DNA from: Streptomyces humi
GTDB lineage: Bacteria; Actinomycetota; Actinomycetes; Streptomycetales; Streptomycetaceae
Direction: 5' to 3'
Length of the DNA: 64,000 nucleotides
NCBI RefSeq assembly: GCF_001005085.2
Contig: NZ_LBMU02000023.1
Coordinates: 372,001 to 436,000 of the forward strand
Shown: positions 7,946-15,756 of the stretch, piece after piece
Layout: each line of letters opens with the position of its first letter
Position numbering within the stretch: position 1 is the stretch's first letter
Position numbers and translations under genes: made by a program
Notes under the pieces: generated by a model
The model's input: only the letters and a program-made list of their open reading frames with translations
What the model was told of the DNA's origin: nothing
Databases searched by the model: none

Positions 7946-8429
7946 GGGCTTGAGCTCTCCCGGCGCTTCTGCACCGAGGTCGTGCGCCCCCTCCTGGAGG
8001 AGGTCGTCCCGCGCCTGCCGCACTCCGCGGCCCGCCTCGGCCCGGGCTCCGACGTGCTCGGCTACGACACCGCGCTCCGCCGACCACACGGGGGGCCCGC
8101 GCCTCCAGCTCTTCCTGAACTCCCATGACGTGGCCCGTCACGCCGGACGCATCAGACATGTGCTCGCCGAACATCTCCCCAGGACCTTCCATGGCCGGCC
8201 CACCCATTTCGCCGCCACGGACGACCAGGGCGCCCGCATCAGGGATCCGGAGGTGCGGGAACTGCCGCGGGCCGGCGCGGTGGACCAGTTCATCGACAGC
8301 GTGGACGTCCTGACGCGCCCGGATCTGACCCGGGCCGTGAGCGACGCGGTGACGGGCGTCGACGCCCACGACGGACCGCTCCGCGGGACGGGGCCGAGCA
8401 GTCGAGGCCATAGCGGTCACCACGGGTGA
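7946..8429 (+). pseudogene. Frameshifted DUF4037-family nucleotidyltransferase-like remnant
   Basis: Two frames together give a recognizable DUF4037 N terminus. The first encodes GLELSRRFCTEVVRPLL and then LGPGSDVLGYDT up to about 8075. The next frame continues as RSADHTGGPRLQLFL, DVARHAGRIRHVLAEHLP and THFAATDDQGARIRDPEV. The expected GSxxLG...STDHDWGPR signature is recovered only by shifting one base near 8065-8085, consistent with a single-base deletion. Similarity fades after about 8370, where the C-terminal half of a normal DUF4037 protein is missing. The candidate start codons lie in the heptamer array. I treat it as a dead gene; a sequencing error could explain the frameshift but not the missing C-terminal half. 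Confidence 0.65.
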
Positions 8430-8868
8430 CATTCGCGGGGGTGATGCCGAGGGCGCCGGGAGTCGGCGGAACGGTCGTCCGGGCCGCCGGAGGGGTGCGG
8501 AGGGGGTGCGTCGGGGGTGCGTACCGGCCGCTGGAGGGGGAGTGCCACGACGGGCGCCGCGGCTCGCGCTCTCGGTGCCTGACCGCTTTTGAGCAGGTCG
8601 GATCGGTCGATGACCATTCAGGGGCATGATGCAGAGGGGGTTATCGGCCTTTCGTACGAAGGCTCATACCAGAGCGGGACCATCTCCGGGTGACTTTGTC
8701 AACTGCCCACCGCACATGATGCCTCGGCGACTACTGTGAGTGTCCGCCGGGCGACCCGGGGCCGAAAACTTCCGCGGCCCCCTCGGTCGGCACCGCGATG
8801 GCGCATGCCCCGCCTCGCGCGAACCCGCGCGAGAGATCCAGGCCCGACGGACCAGTACGAGGACGCAG
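8430..8868. other. Intergenic region upstream of the conservon
   Basis: No convincing gene was found here. Open frames on either strand lack codon bias and homologous motifs. A 10-base palindrome TTCGTACGAA at 8651-8660 could be an operator. A GTG at 8740 would extend cvnA by 43 residues of low-quality sequence and is not preferred. Confidence 0.5.
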
Positions 8869-11220
8869 ATGTCTCACCTCCGTGCACCGGCCGCCCGCGC
8901 CGACCGCCGTGAGGGCGGCCGGCACGGACGTCCGGTCGCCCGACCCGTTCCCGCGCTGCCCGAGGCACACATACGGCCACAGCTGATGCGTCTCGCCGTA
9001 CTGCCGCCGGTCGCGGTGGCACTCAGCGGCTGCGCGGCCGTCCTCTTCACCGTCCGCTCCACCGGGGCGCGGCCCAGCCTCACCCTGCTGGTCGTGCTCG
9101 CCGGAGCGGTCTCGGTGACGGCCGCGGGCATCGTGATCGCCGCCGTGGCCGCCGGCCGCGCCGCCCGCTCGGTCAGCGACCGCGTGGACGTCCTGCGCCG
9201 CAGCGCCGCCCGCGGCGAGGCCGACGTACGCGCCCTGGTCGAGGCCCTGCGCCGGGGCGAGAACCCACCGCAGCGCAAACCGCGCGGCGGACCGCCCGAG
9301 GACGCCGACGACTTCGAGTTGCTCGCCGCCGACCTGTCCCGCGCGCACGACGGCGCCGTCACCGCCGTCGTGCAGGCCGCCCAGCTCTCCAGCCAGGCCG
9401 GCAGCGAACAGAAGCTGGAGGTCTTCGTCAACCTGGCACGGCGGCTCCAGTCCCTCGTGCACCGCGAGATCTCGATCCTCGACGACCTGGAGAACGAGAT
9501 CGAGGACCCCGACCTCCTCAAGGGCCTCTTCCACGTCGACCACCTCGCCACCCGCATCCGGCGGCACGCCGAGAACCTCGCCGTGCTCGGCGGCGCCGTG
9601 TCCCGCCGGCAGTGGAGCAACCCCGTCTCCATGACCGAGGTGCTGCGCTCCGCCATCGCCGAGGTCGAGCAGTACTCCCGGGTCAAGCTCGTCCCGCCGA
9701 TCGACAGCGAACTGCGCGGACACGCCGTCGCCGACGTCATCCACCTGCTCGCCGAACTCGTCGAGAACGCCACCGTGTTCTCCGCCCCGCACACCCAGGT
9801 GCTGCTCCGCGCCAACCTCGTCACCTCTGGCCTCGCGGTCGAGGTCGAGGACCGCGGACTCGGCATGCCGGTCGGCGAACAGTCCAAGATGAACGCCCTG
9901 CTCACCGACCCCGACCAGGTCAACGTCGCCAGCCTGCTGGCCGACGGCCGCATCGGCCTCTTCGTCGTCTCCCAGCTCGCCCGCCGCCACGGCATCCACG
10001 TCCGCCTCCAGACCAACATCTACGGCGGCGTCCAGGCCGTGCTCGTCGTCCCGCAGGCCCTGCTGGGCACGTCGGGCGCGGCCGCGGCGGTACCGCAGCC
10101 GCGTGACCCGGCGGCCGCGGGCGGTGCGCCGACCGCGTCGGGCGGCGCACCGGGAGCCGGGGCCGCGCGACCGGCCGACGCCGACGGGACGCCGGAGGCC
10201 GGCGGTGCGGGCAACGCGGGCGGTGCGGGCAGCGCGCGGGCCGGCACCGGTGCCGGAGGCCGGACGGCCACGTCGAACGGTTCACCGGCCGGCCGGCAGC
10301 CGGGGCCCGCGGGGGCCGCGGCCGGGGGACGACGTCGGCACGCGCAGCCGGACGGGGCACCCGTGCCGCTGCCGGTGCGCGGCGCCCAGGACACCCGGCC
10401 CAACCCCGCCGAGGCGCTGCCCGGCATCCGGCCCGAGGACCGGCTCACGGTCGCCGAGAACGCCGGCGCCCCGCCCGTCCCACGCGTCGGCGCCGTACGC
10501 GGCACCATGGGCAAACCCCAACTGCCCCGCCGCCGCGCCCAGGAGCACATCGTCCCCCAGCTGCGCGGCGGACCGGCGCCACGCCAGGACAACGGCGAGG
10601 CCCCGGCCGGACACGACCCCGGCCTGATGGCCGCCTTCCAGCGGGGCATCGGCCTCGCGGAGGCCCAGCAGCACCTGGAGGCCACCCAGCCGGAGCCGTC
10701 GGCCACCGAACCGGTCGAACCGGTGTCCCCGTCCCCCGTGGGCACAGCACACGGCGAGCCACTCCACACCGGGCTCACCGGGACGGGCTTCACCGACATG
10801 GGCGTCTTCGACACGGCAGGCACCGGGGGCGACGCGGCCAGCAGCACGTCCCACGCCACGCATGCGGACGCCACGCACATGGGGGTCGCGCACATGAACA
10901 CGGGCCCCGTGCCGGGCACCCCCATGACTCCCGGCCACATGGACGCCCGGCACATCGACGCCGGCCACACGGACACCCAGCACATCGACGCCGGGCACAT
11001 GGATGCCCGGCACACGGATACCGGACACACCGCACCGGACCACGTGATGGGCGACCACACGACCGGCGACCACCCGGCCCAGCCGCACCTGGCCTGGGCA
11101 CACCGGGACCCGGCCGACCCCCGGTCCGTGTCCCGGCCCCCCTCGCGCTCCCCGGTCCTGCGCCCGGTGCCCACCTCCGAGTTCACCACCCGGCCCGACG
11201 GGAGCACACCGGCCGGATGA
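8869..11220 (+). CDS. cvnA: Conservon sensor kinase-like protein CvnA with His/Asp pentapeptide tail
   Basis: This is a 783-residue membrane-bound histidine-kinase-like protein, the first gene of a conservon. Two hydrophobic segments (about residues 42-62 and 66-90) anchor it. A helical segment follows (LEVFVNLARRLQSLVHREI), then a HATPase domain with the N-box HLLAELVENAT, the G1 box VEDRGLGMP and the G2 region ADGRIGLFVVS. No classical phospho-acceptor His block is obvious. The last 350 residues are low-complexity Ala/Gly/Pro sequence and then a His-rich tail. Residues 689-718 are six pentapeptides of form xH(M/I/T)D(A/T), and the His spacing continues to about 738. The ATG at 8869 has GAGGA at 8859-8863. 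Conservon kinases act with CvnB-D in a membrane complex resembling a eukaryotic G-protein system. Confidence 0.9.
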   Translation: MSHLRAPAARADRREGGRHGRPVARPVPALPEAHIRPQLMRLAVLPPVAVALSGCAAVLFTVRSTGARPSLTLLVVLAGAVSVTAAGIVIAAVAAGRAARSVSDRVDVLRRSAARGEADVRALVEALRRGENPPQRKPRGGPPEDADDFELLAADLSRAHDGAVTAVVQAAQLSSQAGSEQKLEVFVNLARRLQSLVHREISILDDLENEIEDPDLLKGLFHVDHLATRIRRHAENLAVLGGAVSRRQWSNPVSMTEVLRSAIAEVEQYSRVKLVPPIDSELRGHAVADVIHLLAELVENATVFSAPHTQVLLRANLVTSGLAVEVEDRGLGMPVGEQSKMNALLTDPDQVNVASLLADGRIGLFVVSQLARRHGIHVRLQTNIYGGVQAVLVVPQALLGTSGAAAAVPQPRDPAAAGGAPTASGGAPGAGAARPADADGTPEAGGAGNAGGAGSARAGTGAGGRTATSNGSPAGRQPGPAGAAAGGRRRHAQPDGAPVPLPVRGAQDTRPNPAEALPGIRPEDRLTVAENAGAPPVPRVGAVRGTMGKPQLPRRRAQEHIVPQLRGGPAPRQDNGEAPAGHDPGLMAAFQRGIGLAEAQQHLEATQPEPSATEPVEPVSPSPVGTAHGEPLHTGLTGTGFTDMGVFDTAGTGGDAASSTSHATHADATHMGVAHMNTGPVPGTPMTPGHMDARHIDAGHTDTQHIDAGHMDARHTDTGHTAPDHVMGDHTTGDHPAQPHLAWAHRDPADPRSVSRPPSRSPVLRPVPTSEFTTRPDGSTPAG

Positions 11221-11312
11221 CCAGCACCACCTCCACCTCCGCCCCCACCTCCGCCCCCACACCCACCCCCAGCGCTCCCGCAGACCTTCGTACCCCAAGG
11301 AGTCGATCCACC

Positions 11313-11747
11313 ATGGCGAGCGATGCGCCGACCGCCCAGGTATCCGACCTCGACTGGCTGATGAGCGGCCTCGTGCAGCGCGTACCGCACACCACGAGCG
11401 CCGTACTGCTGTCCTGCGACGGACTGGTGAAGTCCGTCCACGGCCTCGACCCCGACAGCGCCGACCACATGGCGGCGCTCGCCTCCGGCCTGTACTCGCT
11501 CGGCCGCAGCGCCGGCGTCCGCTTCGGTGACGGCGGGGACGTCCGGCAGGTCGTCGTCGAACTCGACTCGACGCTGCTGTTCGTCACCACCGCCGGCTCC
11601 GGCACCTGCCTCGCCGTCCTGGCCGGCCGGGAGGCCGACGCCGCCGTCCTCGGCTACGAGATGGCGATGCTGGTGAAGAGCGTGCGCCCGTACCTCGTCA
11701 CCGCGCCCCGGCAGCACGCCGTCGAACCCACGGCGATGAGGCCTTGA
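11313..11747 (+). CDS. cvnB: Roadblock/LC7 domain protein CvnB
   Basis: This is a 144-residue roadblock/LC7 protein (DLDWLMSGLVQRVPHTTSAVLLSCDGL to the KSVRPYL end), the usual second conservon gene. By analogy with MglB and other roadblock proteins it should modulate the CvnD GTPase. I start at ATG 11313, preceded by AAGGAG at 11297-11302. An in-frame ATG at 11217 overlaps the cvnA stop but would add a 32-residue Thr/Ser/Pro-rich lead that family members lack. The stop overlaps the possible TTG start of cvnC (TTGA at 11744-11747). Confidence 0.9.
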   Translation: MASDAPTAQVSDLDWLMSGLVQRVPHTTSAVLLSCDGLVKSVHGLDPDSADHMAALASGLYSLGRSAGVRFGDGGDVRQVVVELDSTLLFVTTAGSGTCLAVLAGREADAAVLGYEMAMLVKSVRPYLVTAPRQHAVEPTAMRP

Positions 11748-11749
11748 GG

Positions 11750-12121
11750 GTGGCGGCAGCCGGCGACGGGCCGTGGCTCGACGACGCGGCCGGACGCCTC
11801 GTGCGCCCGTTCACGGTCAGCAACGGCCGCACCGAGCCCAGCATCGCCCTCGACCTCATGTCGCAGGTGATGGCCACGGGCTCCACGCCCCTCGGCTACC
11901 TCGGCCCCGAGCACGCACAGGCGCTCGACCTGTGCCGCGGGCCTCTCTCGGTCGCCGAGATCGCCGCGCACCTCAAGCTGCCCGCCGTGGTCACCAAGGT
12001 GCTGCTCTCCGACCTCGTCGACTGCGGGGCGCTCACCGCCAAACCCCCCGCCTTCCACCACAACCCCACTGACCGGTCCCTCCTGGAGGCAGTGCTCGAT
12101 GGACTACGACGACAGCTCTGA
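11750..12121 (+). CDS. cvnC: DUF742 protein CvnC
   Basis: This is a 123-residue DUF742 protein, third gene of the conservon. The family core is LVRPFTVSNGRT, then ALDLCRGPLSVAEIAAHLKLPAVVTKVLLSDLVDCGAL, which has the shape of a winged helix. The GTG at 11750 has ATGAGG eight bases upstream; a TTG at 11744 overlapping the cvnB stop is the alternative. Its 3' end overlaps cvnD by 23 bases, so translation of the two is probably coupled. DUF742 proteins always travel with cvnB and cvnD, but their biochemical role is not settled. Confidence 0.9.
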   Translation: MAAAGDGPWLDDAAGRLVRPFTVSNGRTEPSIALDLMSQVMATGSTPLGYLGPEHAQALDLCRGPLSVAEIAAHLKLPAVVTKVLLSDLVDCGALTAKPPAFHHNPTDRSLLEAVLDGLRRQL

Positions 12122-12698
12122 CCCCTTCCCCACGGCGCTGAAAATCCTGGTGGCCGGTGGGTTCGGGGCCGGCAAGACGACCTTCGTGGGCGCGGTCAGC
12201 GAGATCGCGCCGCTGTCCACGGAGGAGCTCCTCACCACGGTGAGCGCCGCGACCGACAACCTCGACGGCATCGAGAACAAGGTCGAGACGACCGTGGCCA
12301 TGGACTTCGGCCGCATCACCCTGGACCCGGAACACGTGCTCTACCTCTTCGGCACGCCCGGACAGGAGCGGTTCTGGTTCATGTGGGACGAGCTGTCCGA
12401 GGGCGCGCTCGGCGCGGTCATCCTCGCCGACACCCGCCGGCTGGAGGACTGCTTCGCGGCCGTCGACTTCTTCGAGGAACGCGGCCTCGGCTTCATCGTC
12501 GCCGTCAACGAGTTCGACGGCTCCTACCGCTACGACCCCGAGGAGGTACGGGCCGCCATCGACCTCGACCCGGAGGTCCCCGTCGTCCGCTGCGACGCCC
12601 GGATCTCCAGCTCCGGCGTCCAGACCCTGCTCACCCTCGTCCGTCACCTCATCGCCCACGCCCCGGTCTCCGCGCCGAGCCACGGCGCCCACAGGTGA
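12099..12698 (+). CDS. cvnD: Conservon small GTPase CvnD
   Basis: This is a 199-residue Ras-like GTPase. The P-loop is GGFGAGKTT at residues 20-28, the switch region contains TTVAMDFG, and G3 is FGTPGQERF. The base-recognition motif is VAVNEFD rather than NKxD, as is usual for this family. It carries no membrane anchor of its own and is thought to cycle at the membrane with CvnA and CvnB. ATG 12099 has TGGAGG at 12084-12089 and lies inside the end of cvnC. After its stop comes a short gap with a micro-ORF and then a GAF gene, likely part of the same transcript. Confidence 0.93.
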   Translation: MDYDDSSDPFPTALKILVAGGFGAGKTTFVGAVSEIAPLSTEELLTTVSAATDNLDGIENKVETTVAMDFGRITLDPEHVLYLFGTPGQERFWFMWDELSEGALGAVILADTRRLEDCFAAVDFFEERGLGFIVAVNEFDGSYRYDPEEVRAAIDLDPEVPVVRCDARISSSGVQTLLTLVRHLIAHAPVSAPSHGAHR

Positions 12699-12727
12699 AG
12701 CCCGCACATTCCTCACGGAGCCCCTAT

Positions 12728-12763
12728 ATGACCCACGTCCACAGCGACGGAGCCCGCGCATGA
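12728..12763 (+). CDS. Candidate 11-residue leader peptide before the GAF gene
   Basis: An ATG at 12728, with CACGGAG eight bases upstream, opens an 11-codon frame ending in a TGA that overlaps the ATG of the GAF gene (ATGA, 12760-12763). The peptide itself is unremarkable (MTHVHSDGARA). The spacing and overlap suggest translational coupling that loads ribosomes onto the GAF gene, but a chance ORF is possible. Confidence 0.35.
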   Translation: MTHVHSDGARA

Positions 12764-13341
12764 GGTACGACCCGTCGCGCCCGGCCGGTCGCCTGCTGCT
12801 CACCCCGGAGGACAGAGAGGCACCCGAGCGCACCCGGCGCCTCGGCCAACTGCGCCTGGGCGGACGCCCCGACCCCGAGCTCGACATCTACGCGGACCGG
12901 CTCGCGGAGGTCACCGGAGCGCCGTACGCCATGGTCAACTTCATCGACCAGAACCGGCAGTTCTTCGCCGGCCTGCACCTGCCGACCCTGGCGCCGCCCG
13001 TGGTGAAGCCGGACGGCAGCACCCCTGTACTCGGCCGGGAACTGGCCCGGGACCATGGCTTCTGCCCCCATGTGGTGGTCCGGCGCAAGGCACTGGTCCT
13101 GGAGGACGTCTGCGACTACCCGCGGTTCGCGGGCAACCCGGTCGTCGACGAGTTCGGCATCCGCTCCTACCTGGGCGCCCCGCTCATCGACAGCACGGGG
13201 ACGGCGCTCGGCACGGTGTGCGTGGTCGACGTGGAGCCCCGCCCCTGGGGCCGGCCCGGTCTGGAGACCATCAAGGCGTCGGCGGCGGAGCTGGTGGCCC
13301 GCCTGGAACGGCGCGAGGCCGACGGGTTCCCGCTGCTGTGA
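12760..13341 (+). CDS. GAF domain-containing protein (fifth conservon gene)
   Basis: This 193-residue soluble protein is a single GAF domain (about residues 40-180) with the strings TGAPYAMVNFIDQNRQFF, LVLEDVCDYPRFAGNP and SYLGAPLIDSTGTALGTVCVVD. Such stand-alone GAF proteins bind small ligands, haem or bilins; no Cys- or His-based cofactor site is obvious. It follows cvnD on the same strand with about 60 bases between, and its start overlaps a micro-ORF, so it is likely co-transcribed with the conservon and may provide signal input. Some conservons carry a cytochrome P450 in this position instead. Confidence 0.85.
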   Translation: MRYDPSRPAGRLLLTPEDREAPERTRRLGQLRLGGRPDPELDIYADRLAEVTGAPYAMVNFIDQNRQFFAGLHLPTLAPPVVKPDGSTPVLGRELARDHGFCPHVVVRRKALVLEDVCDYPRFAGNPVVDEFGIRSYLGAPLIDSTGTALGTVCVVDVEPRPWGRPGLETIKASAAELVARLERREADGFPLL

Positions 13342-13361
13342 CGACGGGAACGGACCTCCGC

Positions 13362-13380
13362 ACTAGCCGACCGGTCTAGT
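13362..13380. promoter_or_regulatory. TetR-type operator A (upstream of the 13.4-kb TetR gene)
   Basis: The 19 bases at 13362-13380 have inverted outer arms ACTAG and CTAGT around an ACCGGT centre. The first 15 bases, ACTAGCCGACCGGTC, recur exactly, on the other strand, at 16762-16776 before the SDR gene. The site lies over the expected -35 region of the leaderless TetR promoter (-10 TACGCT at 13388-13393), fitting autorepression. Confidence 0.7.
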
Positions 13381-13399
13381 ACTTCCGTACGCTGGCCCC

Positions 13400-13999
13400 A
13401 TGGGACGTACCAGTGACGCCAAGGGGAAGATCCTCGACGCCGCCCGGTCGCTGATCGAGGGGCGCGGGTACGCGGCGCTCGGGGTGGCCGAGATCTGCAA
13501 GGCGGCCGGGGTGCCGAAGGGGAGCTTCTACTACTTCTTCGAGTCCAAGGAAGCCCTCGCGCTCGCGGTCGTGGACGAGCACTGGGCGGCGCAGAAACGC
13601 GACTGGACCCGGGTCCTGACCGGTGACGGGGAGCCGCTGCGGCGGCTGCGGCGGCTGTTCGAGGAGACGGAGGCCGGCCAGCGCGCCGCGCAGCGGGACT
13701 GCGGCACCGTGGCGGGCTGCCTGTTCGGGAACCTCACCCTGGAACTGAGCAACCAGACCGAGGCGGTCCGCGGACGGTTGCAGGAGATCTTCGAAACCCA
13801 GGTCGACATGGTGGAGTCCGTCGTGGCCGAGGCCCGCGCGCGCGGCGAGGTGGGCGTGACCGACACCCGGGAGGCGGCGCGGGCGGTGGTGGCCCAGCTG
13901 GAGGGCCAGGTGATGTTCGCCAAGCTGTACAACAGCACCGACCGGCTGAGCCCGCTGTGGCAGAACTGCCGGGCCCTGCTCGGCGCGACAGCGGCCTAA
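13400..13999 (+). CDS. TetR/AcrR family transcriptional regulator
   Basis: This 199-residue repressor has an N-terminal helix-turn-helix (LGVAEICKAAGVPKGSFYYFFESKEAL, about residues 27-55) and a C-terminal ligand domain of the type with CGTVAGCLFGNLTLELS, common in repressors that sense electrophiles or quinones. The ATG at 13400 is six bases after TACGCT, indicating a leaderless transcript. An operator-like palindrome lies at 13362-13380, and its core is repeated at the SDR promoter at 16.76 kb, so the SDR-SnoaL operon is a likely target in addition to itself. Confidence 0.9.
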   Translation: MGRTSDAKGKILDAARSLIEGRGYAALGVAEICKAAGVPKGSFYYFFESKEALALAVVDEHWAAQKRDWTRVLTGDGEPLRRLRRLFEETEAGQRAAQRDCGTVAGCLFGNLTLELSNQTEAVRGRLQEIFETQVDMVESVVAEARARGEVGVTDTREAARAVVAQLEGQVMFAKLYNSTDRLSPLWQNCRALLGATAA

Positions 14000-14129
14000 G
14001 GGCACGTGACCACGGTCCGGGGACGCGTGACCGAGCCCTGCGCCTGCGTTGCCGAGGCCTGGGACCTGTGACCAGGGCCGACCGGGGCCACCACGGCCGT
14101 ACCGGCATCACGTCGCCCCCACTCACGTC

Positions 14130-15491
14130 TCACCCGCCCACCACAGGCTCCCGGCCCACGTCCTCCCCGCCCACCACAGGCTCCCGGCCCACGTCCTCCC
14201 CGCCTGCCATGTGCTCTGGGCCCACATGCGCCCCGCCCACCACGTGCCCCGGGCCCACATGCGCCCCGCCTGCCACGTGCAGTCCGCCCACCTGCTGTCC
14301 GCCCGCGTCGTGCGGGAAGCCGATGCGCAGGACGGCGGCGGAGGCGGCCGAGGTGAGGACCACCAGGGCGGCCAGGAGCAGGGCCTGGTGGTAGCCGTGG
14401 CGCAGCAGCGGGGCGACGGCCAGCGGGCCGAGGATCTGACCGACGGAGTACCCGGCGGTCAGCAGGGCGACGGAGCGGGGGAACCGCAGCTGCGCCCCGG
14501 TGGCCAGAGCCAGGGTGCTGACCCCCAGGAAAGTGGCGCCGAACAGTGCCGCCGAGCCGAGGGCGGCGGCCGTGCTCCCGGTCAGCGCGGGCAGGGCGAT
14601 GCCGACCGCCTGCACCGCCAGCGCGGTCAGCAGCAGGCCGGGACGGGACCACCGGCGCCCCAGCCGGGCCCACAGCGCCGACGACGGCACGGCGGCCAGC
14701 CCCACCACGATCCAGGCACCGGTGCCGGCCCAGCCGGGGGAGCCCTGTCCGATCGCCGCGACGAGGAAGGTCCCCGCGACGATGTAGCCGACGCCCTCCA
14801 GGAAGTAACTGACGAACAGCGCGCCGAACCAGCGACGGACGCGGACCCGCGGCCGGTCACCGGCGACCGCCGCGGCCGGCGCTTCCTCGGGCCGCAGGTT
14901 CCAGGAGACCGCGGTCAGTACCGCGGCGAGCGCGGCGGCGGCCCACCAGGCGGCCCGCCAGTCGGCGACCGTCCGCAGGGCCAGGACCAGCAGGCCGGAC
15001 AGCGCGATCCCGGCACCCACACCCCCGAAGGCCCACCCCGGCAGATGCGGCGGGTGGTCCCGCAGGTGATGCAGGAGCGAGGCCACGGCGATGACGAAGA
15101 CCAGGGCGCTGGCCGCCCCGGCCAGCAGCCGCAGCACCTCCCACACCGCCGTGCCGCGGGTGACGGGCATCGCGGCGAGGGTGGCCGTCAGCAGGACCAG
15201 GGCGCCGCGCAGTGCGGCACGTGACCTGACCAGCGCGGGGGCCAGGGTGCCGGCCAGCGCGCCGAGGAGGTATCCGACGTAGTTGGCCGTCGCGAGGTTC
15301 GCCCCGGCGCCGGCGGAGAGCCCCGCCTGAGCGTGCATCAGGGGCAGGATCGGGGTGTAGACGAAACGGCCGACCCCCATGCCCGCGGCGAGCGCGGCCG
15401 CGGCCCGGACCACATGGACGCGGGGAGCGGGGGCGCCCACCGCAAGGCCTCGGCCCCGCCCGGGGCGCCTGGGCGCCAGGATCTCGCGCAC
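14130..15491 (-). CDS. YbfB/YjiJ-type MFS transporter with repeat-encoded C-terminal tail
   Basis: This is a 453-residue, 12-segment major facilitator protein; the N-terminal segment AAALAAGMGVGRFVYTPILPLM is characteristic of the YbfB/YjiJ branch. The GTG at 15491 has GGGAG about seven bases upstream. The last 55 residues are not transmembrane but an 11-residue periodic tail (units such as VGGEDVGREPV and VGGAHVGPEHM). It is encoded by five 33-base tandem repeats at 14133-14297, and the stop codon lies immediately beyond the array. The gene is divergent from the LysR gene, the classic arrangement for LysR control. Substrate unknown. Confidence 0.85.
   Translation of the reverse strand: MREILAPRRPGRGRGLAVGAPAPRVHVVRAAAALAAGMGVGRFVYTPILPLMHAQAGLSAGAGANLATANYVGYLLGALAGTLAPALVRSRAALRGALVLLTATLAAMPVTRGTAVWEVLRLLAGAASALVFVIAVASLLHHLRDHPPHLPGWAFGGVGAGIALSGLLVLALRTVADWRAAWWAAAALAAVLTAVSWNLRPEEAPAAAVAGDRPRVRVRRWFGALFVSYFLEGVGYIVAGTFLVAAIGQGSPGWAGTGAWIVVGLAAVPSSALWARLGRRWSRPGLLLTALAVQAVGIALPALTGSTAAALGSAALFGATFLGVSTLALATGAQLRFPRSVALLTAGYSVGQILGPLAVAPLLRHGYHQALLLAALVVLTSAASAAVLRIGFPHDAGGQQVGGLHVAGGAHVGPGHVVGGAHVGPEHMAGGEDVGREPVVGGEDVGREPVVGG
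14133..14297. repeat. Five 33-base tandem repeats inside the MFS gene
   Basis: Units begin at 14133, 14166, 14199, 14232 and 14265, each starting CCCGCC. The first two are identical; the others are diverged. Because 33 is a multiple of three, copy-number change would lengthen or shorten the protein tail by 11 residues without a frameshift. Confidence 0.9.
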
Positions 15492-15600
15492 GGAACGCTC
15501 CCTGTCTCTCGTCGTCAGTCGTCGTCTCAGGCCGTCTCTGGGGCGACGCCACTCCGGCATCCGGCGCCGGCGGTTCGCCGTTTCTCGCCGCCCTTCAGCG

Positions 15601-15660
15601 TTCTACGGTGTTCACAGGCGTTCGTAGGCGTTCGTAGGCGTTCTTCGTCGTTCTTGGGCG
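15601..15660. repeat. Six 10-base direct repeats between divergent MFS and LysR genes
   Basis: The 60 bases read as six units of exactly 10 bases, each starting TTC and ending in G (consensus TTCnnnGGCG; units 3 and 4 are identical). The period equals about one helical turn, so all units face the same side of the DNA. Confidence 0.8.
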
Positions 15661-15717
15661 GTGACCTCATCGTGCGCCCGGTACCGGCGGCGTGGCCACG
15701 ACCGGCTGCCTCGCTGC

Positions 15718-15736
15718 TGGGAGGCGCTGTCTCCCA
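15718..15736. promoter_or_regulatory. LysR-type binding site A
   Basis: The 19-base inverted repeat TGGGAG(GCGCTGT)CTCCCA lies just upstream of the leaderless LysR gene. It is nearly identical to the site at 16685-16703 before the SDR gene. It has the T-N11-A-like dyad of LysR boxes and fits negative autoregulation. Confidence 0.7.
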
Positions 15737-15756
15737 GCGCGCGTAGCATGACGCGC

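Noticed and set aside
7803..8627. 274-codon minus-strand frame across the heptamer array
   Set aside because: It contains translated heptamer repeats and no known domain; the plus-strand remnant matches DUF4037.
8740..8868. N-terminal 43-residue extension of CvnA from GTG 8740
   Set aside because: Sequence is low quality with no ribosome site, while ATG 8869 has GAGGA at the proper distance.
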